The position numbers and the translations under genes were made by a program. From positions 1 to 64,000 of the forward strand of contig JFHB01000049.1 of the NCBI GenBank assembly GCA_000729835.1: a stretch of 64,000 nucleotides of DNA, given 5' to 3'. Below, piece after piece: positions 1-9,751 of the stretch. The stretch is from Atkinsonella hypoxylon. Taxonomy: Eukaryota > Ascomycota > Sordariomycetes > Hypocreales > Clavicipitaceae. Numbering within the stretch: the first letter of the stretch is position 1; the number at the start of each line of letters is the position of its first letter. The notes under the pieces are model-generated. The model ran no database searches. It was not told the origin of the DNA and worked only from the letters and a program-made list of their open reading frames with translations.

Positions 1-388
1 TCTCTTCGCGCTCGTACGCTTCGTCGCTACGCTTGCTCATGCAGCCGGCTTCGACGTAGCTCTCTTCACGCTCGTACGCTTCGTCGCTACGCTTGCTCAT
101 GCAGCCGGCTTCGACGTAAGTCTCTTCGCGCTCGTACGCTTCGTCGCTACGCTTGCTCATGCAGCCGGCTTCGACGTAGCTCTCTTCACGCTCGTACGCT
201 TCGTCACTACGCTTGCTCATGCAGCCGGCTTCGACGTAGCTCTCTTCACGCTCGTACGCTTCGTCACTACGCTTGCTCATGCAGCCGGCTTCGACGTAGC
301 TCTCTTCACGCTCGTACGCTTCGTCACTGCGCTTGCTCATGCAGCCGGCTTCGACGTAGCTCTCTTCACGCTCGTACGCTTCGTCGCT
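1..388. repeat. 60-bp in-frame tandem repeat array
   Basis: Six full 60-bp units and part of a seventh, beginning at the window edge. The period is exactly 20 codons in the minus-strand open frame. Units differ at only a few positions, nearly all third-codon positions. The array is coding, part of the repeat precursor gene, and not an intergenic minisatellite. Its total length is unknown because the window cuts it. Confidence 0.95.
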
Positions 389-797
389 TCGTTTGTAAAC
401 ACGCACGCTCTCACGCGACCCAGGCAGTTTCCACCCAAAGGCTTGCGAGAGGTCAATAAGTGAGAGGTCCAGGGCTTCGCGCTCGGTATTAATTCTAGGA
501 AGTCATGTCTCAGAAGTCGTTTTTCTCTGACACCATGCGAGCCGAGACGGTGGTCACTTACCGCAGCATAGTGTCATTACGGAATGCTTGACCATGTTCA
601 CTCTGGTCATCTAAATGTTGCAGAGCCACTTTGTACCGCTCACGAGTGTCAGGAGACAAAGTGCTCTGCCAATCTTTGACGTCGGGAACCTTCTGGGAAG
701 ACGCGACTGGAGCGTCCACGGCAGGAAGTGGACTGGACTGGGCGCCATTCATGAGAAACAACGCCAAGACGGCGACGGTAGCCGTTCTGTGAAACAT
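1..797 (-). CDS. Secreted Kex2-type repeat precursor peptide, candidate fungal RiPP precursor (partial, runs off the left edge)
   Basis: Two exons, complement(join(<1..494,562..797)). Exon 1 encodes a typical signal peptide (basic start, hydrophobic core AVLALFLM, small residues before about residue 21) and a pro-region. The donor GTAAGT follows at 561. The acceptor CTTCCTAG ends at 495, giving a 67-bp intron with matching phase (CG|A). Exon 2 continues without a stop for all of its 494 visible bases. After a linker it reads VYKR and then perfect 20-residue repeats SDEAYEREESYVEAGCMSKR, six complete units before the window edge. One unit carries Thr for Ser. Each unit ends in Lys-Arg, a Kex2 site, so an 18-residue acidic peptide with two Tyr, one Cys and one Met would be released per unit. 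This is the layout of dikaritin and epichloecyclin precursors. No UstYa (DUF3328) partner or tyrosinase is visible, so cyclisation is inference. A TATA-like TATATAAT lies about 106 bases upstream. Two-Cys alpha-pheromone cores are absent. Product and 3' end are unknown. Confidence 0.78.
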
Positions 798-902
798 AAT
801 GAGGGCTAGTGCGGCAACAATAATTCTGTGATTGTTTGTAATTATGGAAAAGAAGAGTGGTTTGAGATGGGAAGAGAACAGCTAAAAGGTGAAGGTCTTG
901 GG

Positions 903-910
903 ATTATATA
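903..910 (-). promoter_or_regulatory. TATA-like element of the repeat precursor gene
   Basis: Minus-strand TATATAAT lies about 106 bases upstream of the ATG at 797 and is the best core-promoter candidate for the precursor gene. Assignment by position and composition only. Confidence 0.35.
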
Positions 911-1369
911 TCCACGACAGGTCATCATTTTTTGACTATATATGCTTCACATGCTTTTCTAAATTCTCTTTCGGCATTCCTAGATGGAGGCCGAGTACGG
1001 CGCTCTCGTTGTCCGCTCCTGAAGTCCCTTGTGCTTCGGGCCAGAGCCACTTGGCCTAACCGAGTACATCCCAGAGACTCCGTATTCACGATCAACGCTT
1101 TTGCTTTTAGGCTGTTATTCAATGCCCCTGCAAGATAAGTCTAACAGCATGTTCCTATTACATACAGTGTCATAGAAAAGTTGGCCAAATCCACACTTTT
1201 ACGCCGAAACCAAGCTAGTAAACTAGCTAATAACATGATGTTTCTACGTGCAAAAAGCAATGTTAATTCTGTATTTAGGTCATATAGTACTAATACCCTT
1301 TGGAATTTTCTTCCGAAGCGTAGTCTGAAATGTACTCATGTATTAGATTCAAAGTCTTATAATTTTACT

Positions 1370-1575
1370 CCGTAGGTCTGACATCATTCAGCAAGTGATT
1401 ATCAGTTACGTATGGGTCCGAAATCCTTTGGTCCAGGATTTCATGTTGCATGAAGGATCATGCAGGTCTGAAATCACGCAGTAAATGATGGTAGACCCGA
1501 TATCGGTCTGGATTCCCTAGTAAGGAAGTTAATTTGATACAGCTTCATGCAGGTCTGCATCACTTTGCAAGGGAT
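1370..1575. repeat. Three diverged copies of a short motif
   Basis: The string AGGTCTG followed by an ATCA-containing stretch and an AGCAAGTGAT-like stretch recurs at about 1374, 1465 and 1550. Spacing and similarity are imperfect, so this is at most a decayed tandem repeat. Confidence 0.3.
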
Positions 1576-4500
1576 TTTTCAAGTAAAATTTACGTTAATT
1601 AATGTGAATTAAGGGATTTGTACTTTCCTGTCTTTCTTTGCACCTAGTCTTTACTAAACCTACTTTCTTGGAGCAACTCATAGTAATACTGCCTGCTATA
1701 GAGCAACATGTGATTGTTGAGGATAACCGACGCCTTGTGATATCAATCTTCGAAGTTGCAACAAGCTATGGCTGCCGCACAGACCTCTATAGGCCGTTTT
1801 CACATGTTGGTATTCATACTTGCTTTTTCTAGGTCTGCAAGGCGCAAGCATCACCAATAGTATCGGTACGTGTTAGAGTTGCATAGCCGTCCAGGACATA
1901 GATAGTCTCTCTGATGCAGTCGCATCGGGGCCTGAAGCGGAGGTGTACATGGTGGAGTCACGTGGTAACACACACGCACGCACCATCTTTATCAATCAGT
2001 TTTGTCCGGCATTTTCGTCGGTTTTTTTTTATTAACGCTCGGACGCTGTAGAGTAATCGCCCCACTACTATCTATCCAACGTGTACAATAACTAGTTAGT
2101 TACATCCTTCTTTAATTTTGCATCGGTGACCTGACAGGGGGGTAGGAGCCTATCAACGGTCAGCTCGGAAATGCGTAGGTTATAGTGTAGAGCTAGAAGT
2201 AAGCTTTGATTGAAGGAAAATTACATAATAAGGAATAAATCTTTAGTAGCGTTTAATATCCTTACATCTACTTCGTGCCTCCCTAACAGCTTAATCAGCT
2301 TGGACCGACTAATCCGGCTGATTGCAGCTGTTGTAGGGGAACCTGCCAACTGTGTAAAGAGGGGCTTGTATCTCTGCGAAATCATACAGGGGTTATATTG
2401 TATGCCATAAAGCCGGTACTAAGCTTGCATTGCTTCATGGATCATACCATACGAGCAACAAGGTGCCCTCTACACTCGCGCGTAGCAGTGCTCGGACAGT
2501 GACTACGACAACCGCCTAGGGCAAGCGTCTACATGTACCGCTTCTCACCAGGTTACGCCAGAGATAGACATATAAAACTCATACTGCGTTCGCTGTAACA
2601 GGCTCTGATTAAGGAGATTTTAAGCTTAGTCTCGTCCCTTGTAGGCCCCTCGATCTATCGGCCGGTCACGCCAGGGTACTGGTACCGCCACTTTTTATTT
2701 TCCGCAAACTTCATTTGTCCGGGAAACCAAAAAAAGAAGACGAAAAAATTTTCGACTGACAACTAATGCCACATATATAAAGTTTGGTGGTCACTATTGG
2801 TAATGTAGTAGTTCTTGAGGGAAAAAAAAAAATTAACTCATTATAACAAATCCTGATTCCCGAGCATTCGACATGCATGATCCCCGCATTCGTATGCAAC
2901 TCCCAGGAGCTCTTTCTAAGAGTGTTATGATGCAGACTACTAGCCAAGTCAAATGCCGGGATCCTGTATGTGTGGACGTTTAAAGACCCTGTCGGTCCGA
3001 TATGTGGCAAACCAGGCAGAGGCGCGACAATGGGCGTCGAGAGAAGTGGCAATAGCCTTCCTCGAGCGAGATTGATAAGATAATCGGCATGTCAGTAGCG
3101 TGCATCAGGAAAATTTGACCATTCTTTGCGGCTCCACAACGGTTGTGGTATATACGTACATTCCGCTGACAAGGATCATCAATGAATTAAGGTTCAAACT
3201 TGACCCTGTATTTTTGCAGCTCTGCTGCCAATGATCATGCACGGTTCCTCGGTGTATAAAGGCCTACGGAGTAGTGCTGGTAGCATGGGTTTTTCATGTG
3301 GTACGAGCTGTCTGGAAAGGGAATGAAATCAGCGATCATGCATCAGTCCAGATTCACCACCAATTGAACAGCCGGCAACGCGTGTTTCCTTTGGTATCAG
3401 ATGATTTCCCGTTGAATCATCAAGTTCGTCATTGAAAAGTATCTTGCAACATGTCGAAGCACGTGTTGTCGTAAATTTAGCTCATTGGCCAGGTACTTGA
3501 AGCCCTGTGGGGGCATCAAGAAAATACCCAAAAACAGATCTTTAAGTCCTTCAGTCGATTGAGGGGTCGTGATTTCATTTCATTTATTTATTTTATATAT
3601 ATGTATATATTCACTCTTTTGCCGCGCAAACCGCGGCTCTCTTCTCGTGGTGATCGCAAGCGGGGAATCTGCGAGCGGGTATCGGTGGTACTTTGCATCG
3701 TCGAACCACCAATCAGGTGGTGACGTCGGAAGATGCTATCCGCGCTGCTGCCCCACTTATATCCCATCTTGCTGAGGCACTTCCCACTCTACGGTTGGTT
3801 GCACACCAACTTACATACACATGCAGAGAATTCAAGAAGATTGCCAAGCGCTTCAATCAAAGCCGCTTAGCAAGGCACAATATCGCTTATCTCCCCTTCC
3901 TTTCCTTCTTGATTTCTCTCGAACCAACTAACCACTTAGTTATGTATGATAACACTTTGATTCTCCCTTTTATTGGTAGTTGTTGAATCTTTTATCCTCC
4001 CTATTTTTTATATATATATCATTATGCTTTTCTTCAATAATGATAGATTCTATATATTTCATAATGTCCACCGCTTTAGAGCAGCAATAAGGATAGTGTA
4101 GTCAGTCATGTGATACTGTTGCAGGACTTGAACTCTTCTACTAATCCTCGTTGCTTTTTGCAGGCATTTGCCCATGATGGATTAAATAAAGCATGTCAGT
4201 TGCGCAAAGGTATGCACGCTCCCCAATTGATCACACGATCCGCCACTGCCAGCACATGTGCCAGCATTGCACCTTACCATTGCTGATAAGACCTACTGCG
4301 CATTAGACTACTCTATTTAGACGTGCAAAGAATTCTCACAAGACCTAAGCTTGCAGTAGCTGCAACAACAAAGAGGGGGCATTCACCTAAGAAGTTATGT
4401 AAAGTAGTCCACAATACTACAGCGAACGGGATATAAATATCAACCTCATAGTAATTCAAATAGCACGACTACTGTCTTCTGCAGTGTGTCTGCAGCTGTC

Positions 4501-5636
4501 AAAGAGGTTATTCCTGCAATGCGACTAGCAATGCAGCAGTAGCAGCACCAGCAGTTAAAGGCCTAGAACAACTAGACTGGCCGGTTAATCTGCACGATTT
4601 TGACAGCGGAAACGCATCTTTAGGCAATTGACTTAGTTTCCCTTGTATGTATGTAATTCAATTGAATTATCTTGATAATTGTAGTGCCTCGAGCGCGTGT
4701 GACGCATATTTGCAGAGGGGTGCTGGCAAAACGCGGACTAGTCTAAAACTGGAAGTTTAGTGTGACTGTACGGCCGCACATTAGCTCTCTTGTGCTGCTG
4801 CCTTTTCTCTGCTGCGCGGTTAATAGTAGCAGTGGTGTGAAAGTATTTGATGGTACGTGTATCTACGTAGCCTGCGTGGAGTTGTCTCTATTCTCGGCAC
4901 ATTGCTCAGTCATGGTAGTCGTCTAGTGTTGAGTCTCAGCATCGCTAAGGCGATAAAAACGAGCGACGTACGCGGAAAGCGTATGTCGTCATGAACACCG
5001 GGCATTCTTCCACCATCGGAATCTGTGGTGACTTCTGAGCTGATTTTGCTCACCTATTTCCAACCTGACATGCTGAGTATCCTACAGTACAATTGCCAAT
5101 GCAAGTCGGGAAGCAATCGAGAAGGGTGAGTCTCAGCTCATATTTGCGCCCATAACCACCAAGATCCATATTTGGACAGGTCCGGAGCTTTGCCTGAGAT
5201 TTGCGTCATTAATGCAGAGCTTAGGCAAGCAGGGAAAAGCGTAGCTTCCCGCTTTCCATCTTGAATGAACTGGTGCAAAGTGGGGATTAATTTTCTGCCT
5301 TTTTATTATTGGTTCAAATGTCTAATTCGTTCGGCTATTAGTTAATAAAAATCGTAATATATTGTGGCATATTGCTCTTCTAATATTGTAGTGTTAAGGA
5401 TCCTTAACGTACAGAAAAGAGGCGGTAAGATTCTGCTGTAGAGGATCTACAGCGTGTAGGCAGAAACTTGCCGCAGGCAGCCCCCGGTCGGGCTCCCAGA
5501 GGGCCCCTAGAGGGAAATGAAAAAAAAAAAAGAGATATAATACAATTAGAATAATTATAGTTAAATAATAGTAGGATGCACGACATTGTTCTTGCGTTGC
5601 GCGTTGCATTATATAGTAGGCTAGGGGGCTTATTAA

Positions 5637-5745
5637 AGCCTAAGGAAGAAAAGAAAGAAGAAGAAGGAGAAGAAGGAGAAGAAGAAGAAGTATATGATAA
5701 TAATGATAATAGTAATAATAACAATAACAACAACAAGAGAGTAGC
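5637..5745. repeat. Low-complexity triplet tract (GAA/GGA then AAT/AAC)
   Basis: On the + strand about 55 bases of purine-only GAA/GGA-type triplets run into AAT, AAC and GAT triplets. In one frame this reads as poly-Glu then poly-Asn, and on the other strand as poly-Leu and Ser. The frames around it have no other protein character, so it is treated as simple sequence and not a gene. Confidence 0.6.
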
Positions 5746-6425
5746 TGTTATTAAAGCTACTAAATTAACTATATTAGGGCCTTTTACGCACATCACGGAT
5801 CCGGACTAATCTATTCACCCGAAGCACTCCGATGCTTTCCCTGCGCCTATAATGCCGAGAAATTCAGCTGGCATAAGAGTCTCGTACGACTACGCGACAC
5901 AATTGTCGCTTTAATTGATAAGTCAGTTTCTGCGGAACCCAAGGTCGTCTAAATCGGATTTGGGAGTAACTAACTAACTAGTTAGTGGCAGAAGAAGACG
6001 CGCCACACATTGTGGATGTGGGCACCGCCACAGCCGCATCCGGAGCTGCGAAGAATAGGCAGCGGGAATTTGTCCCCTTGCACACCTTACCGCTTACGTC
6101 ATAGGATTTCCTGTCTGAAGAGTGTTCACCATAGCACCAAAAACAATAGCTTTCCGATTACAGCATGCTTATAGACGAGTCTGTGATGTGCAGAGATCTC
6201 TTACATGATTGGTGTAAAAATTCCTGGAAGAAAAGAAAACAAGGGGTGGAGAGAACTTATTGGCCTCGACACCTATTAAGCAAATTTGAATTTTCTTTGT
6301 GATTGCGACCATAGCGTCACGTGCAACCAGAAGGGGTCGGCGAAATATCTGCCAGCGTGACGACATAATCCAATCGAGAGCAAACAGCTCCCTTCAACCA
6401 CGCCACTTACGCCCCAAGCTCACAC

Positions 6426-7768
6426 GATGAACCGAGTGTCACAGCACTGAGAGTCCAAACGGATGCAATATGTCGAGATCCACCCCAAGCAGAAGATGGA
6501 CGTCCATTTGAGGGCTGGGACTACAACGGCATGAAAGAAAGACTCGAAGACCTGATCGCTAAACTAGACAAAGAGGTACTTCTACACCATGCCGAGCTCT
6601 TTAAAGGCCAGAAAATGAGCATGAGCGAACCCATCTCTGCAGGGCAGTATTGGATTTGTTTTGAGTTGGTAGCCGAAGACGATAATCTCATCATTGCACG
6701 CGTTCGGTTGCCTCGCCACCCTGATGCTGCACAGACGGTGGGTGAAAAAGAAGAACAGTATGCAATCGCGTGCGAGATATCCTCGATGCCTGTTGTAAGG
6801 CAGAAACTCTCAACTGTGGTCGTACCCCGCGTGTACGCCTACGAAGGTCCTGGATCTCAGCTCGCAGCCGATGCTGGCGCTGCGTACATGCTTATGCTTA
6901 CAGAGGCCTTTTGAGGGAACATCCTGCAAGATATCGTACCTGGTCTTTATGAATTACCTGTCAGTTAATTCTTTCCTCATGTTCATAAGCGACGCTAACG
7001 GCGTCTAGATAGAAAAACTTGAGCACGTCATGACGCAATGGACGATGACTCAAGCGTCTTTGGCGACATTGACACATCAATAAACTGTTCTTTGCTGCAT
7101 CCGAGGGCGTACTATCGCACCGATCTTTCCCCCAGGCTATCGAGTACTTCCCGGCTCTTAGAGAAGCAGCTCTGCACAAAGCGAACCATCAGGGTCGCAG
7201 CCCCGGTGATGGCCCATTGTGCCCCCGTAGGCTAGGCGTATTAGTCTTCCTGGACATTGTGCAGTCAACGACATTCTTTCAAGATCCATCTTCAGAATAT
7301 CCACTTAATCATATGGACCTTGGCCCACAGAACATCATGGTGGATGATGATTTGAACTTCTTGGCTGTCATCGATTGGGAATTAGCTCAGACCGCTCCTT
7401 GGCAAGTGAACCACTACCCGATGCCGTTCCCCCTCTTATAGCCGGATGAGAGAATCGAAACAATCTTCGACAATCCACAGCATCTGGCGTATCAACATGT
7501 TTCGCGCCAGCCTGATGCCAGGAAACTGTACTGCAGAATATTCAGGGAAGCCGAGGCAAAGCTTGGGAAGGACGGAGTAAGGTTGACACGTCACTGCGCA
7601 GAGACCTTGGAAAGTGCAGCCTCAAGGGTCTATGCTTGTTCCTCTAGGCGTGGAGATTCGCCGGACCAAAACGAGAGCTTGATTCGCGAGATGGTGCGTC
7701 TGGCATTTGGTTTTGATGCTGAGAATACCAACAGGTATCTTGAGACCATCTCAAAAAAAGGCAGGTAG
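6426..7768 (+). pseudogene. Broken aminoglycoside-phosphotransferase-like kinase (APH family)
   Basis: The frame reads as a fungal APH/choline-kinase-like protein (Pfam APH type), usually an orphan small-molecule kinase. Coding character starts upstream of the first Met at 6531. The catalytic loop is clear near 7310-7345: HMDLGPQN, followed by the metal-binding IDWE. An intron at 6960-7008 (GTCAGT to CTAG, branch GCTAAC) fits in phase. Three lesions break it. An in-frame TGA at 6912 sits between EAF and GNILQD, a one-base frameshift near 7078 moves the reading from THQ to the NKLFFAASEG frame, and a TAG occurs at 7439. After the last stop the frame resumes with PDERIETIFDN and ends at 7768. 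Three independent lesions make a sequencing error unlikely. No function is expected. Confidence 0.72.
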
Positions 7769-9751
7769 CTGAGGACTGCAATCTGCAACTTGAATAAGCA
7801 AACCTACGACCGGCCACAAACGTCCCCGAGCTTGCTACCTATGCCACGCCAAGCACGGAGTTTTCTGGAACCTCGATGATCAATTCTCTGTTGCAAAATA
7901 TACTCCAACTTTGCCATCTTGTACTTCCTTCACAATGCCTTCCGAGCCTGTCGTCTTGGGAGGAACGAGTTTTTGCACCTACGCGTAGAATCAGAAAACC
8001 CCGAGACATAAAACCATCAACCGCTGCCCCGTGTCCTGTTCTTCTTGTCTCACGGCAGCTTGGGAATAGTGTCAAGGTGCGATTTGTGTTAGGACCGGTA
8101 CCACCTCATCTATCAATCCTTCCGCTCTCACATACCTCATCTGCAGCATGACAAATTCTCAGTGAAGCAACAGGTTCTTCGCCCTCATGGCTTCTTATCC
8201 GCAACGGCTTAAAAATCCTTATTAACATACAGTAATCATGTTTCATCATGGTTTTCTGAAATTGCCTTCCTCGCGACCTTTGTTGGAGTGGTCGCTCGCG
8301 GCGTCTCCAATTGAGGTAATGATGCGTTTGACCAAGAGAAACGTGGTTCACTTACAACCTTGAATAGTCCGTCCCCGAGAATGCTCCTGCACTCGACGCC
8401 TTTCCCTCACCTCTCTACCATGGAATAGGTTTCGACTCCTCTGAAAAGAGGTCTAAGAACCAAAGCCAATTCAGATCTTTACGATAAACTCACTTTTTCT
8501 CCCTATGAAAAAGAGCTCTGAAAAAAACCAAGTTAACTCCTCGTCACCCCGCAGCCACTTGAACTCGGTTAAAGAGGTCCGACACCCACGAGGCCTGAGG
8601 CCTGCGACTTCGTGAGGTAATTTTGGATAAGGCGGTCAACATAGCCTGGCGGATTAAGAGAGAGAGCATTATGCAAGGACAAAAGAAGCTTGGTAGGGAC
8701 TAGGACTGAGTCGGCCCCCTTTTCTGGAGGTTTTGACAATTTCGTGTGTAGACGTTTGTAGCGTGCCTACAAGTCTTTGCGACTGTGGTCAAGTAGACGT
8801 AGAACTGGTCAAGTAGTTCGAGTTACTCACTGAGAATTCGCATATGATGTCTCAATGATAGTGCAAGTTATCCAGATGCTCCGCATGTTGTTGAGTGGAG
8901 ATTTAGTTCCGCGATTCATCGTTCAGGCCGCATCGTTGGCTACTAGCAAGCTGCAAACATGCCGCCATTCACACATCGGTATTTATATCATTCCAACCTT
9001 CATCAACGTCTTGATCAATATAATTTTCAGTGCATGATTTTGTAGCATTTTTTTTTTCCATCTATGCCACGCCTCTATCAACCATCCTCCCGACTTCCAT
9101 TTTGGCGGTACACGAAGGAGACAAAAGGAAAAAAAAAGTAGAAACATCAGACAACAATGCCTTTAGAAACACCGCCATGCCGTGTATAGGAATGAAACCA
9201 ATACGAGAACGAGTATGAACCATCTTGTCTGAATGCAAAACGCCAGCCAACTAGCCCTTGTGTCGTACTGGGTACAATCATGCCCTTCAACCGCTTACGC
9301 CTCCCTACCAGCCCTTCCTTCATAGCGCCCACGCAAATTCCCTCTCCACCCATCTCTTCACAGGGCAGATCAATGTGTCTCGCATGATTCCCAATCGCTG
9401 TTACCTTCATGGAATGTACATCTGCTTTTATATCGAACATCGCTGGCGCCGATTCGAATACATACAACGGCTCGTTTTCTTCTACTTGTCCGTTTTTTTA
9501 ATCTGTGAAACGGTTACCTCTCTTGTACTCTCCCAGTCCCTCCTCATATATCGGCGTTTTCTTTTCTTTTTTTTTTTTAGTCGTTTCCTGCCAGTCATAT
9601 GTCTCAATTTGTCGCGAACCCAAAATGCATCCATCAAGATCATGTTGACTTTATCCAACTCCAAACATTGTCCATCAGCAAATCCCTGCGAGCTGATCAA
9701 TTTGCGCGAATAAAAAATGAAGCGCATATGTTTGGTCCAACTAGTCCAACT
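7769..9751. other. Intergenic, no gene seen
   Basis: Between the broken kinase and the 3' end of the nucleotidyltransferase gene. Open frames are short and lack protein character. The part near 9752 should include that gene's 3' UTR. Several T and A homopolymers are present (for example 9048-9057 and 9566-9579). Confidence 0.5.

Larger units (their letters stand above)
1126..6425. other. Gene-free AT-rich stretch
   Basis: About 5.3 kb without any open frame that reads like a protein. All frames are short and broken. It holds degenerate short repeats near 1370-1575, scattered homopolymers, TA-rich patches (for example around 3590-3610 and 4005-4020) and a low-complexity triplet tract at 5637-5745. 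The texture suggests decayed repeats, possibly after RIP, but no transposon protein could be recognised. Confidence 0.5.

Noticed and set aside
1..388. CRISPR array or intergenic minisatellite
   Set aside because: Units are directly adjacent with no spacers, the period is 20 codons in an open frame joined to a signal-peptide exon, and the genome is eukaryotic.
1..797. Alpha-type pheromone precursor
   Set aside because: Pheromone precursors of filamentous ascomycetes carry a Trp/Cys-rich core with two Cys, as far as I know the family. Each unit here has one Cys and no Trp.
5404..5796. 130-residue minus-strand frame with poly-Leu and poly-Ser
   Set aside because: Its content comes entirely from the triplet repeat tract. 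No other protein character.
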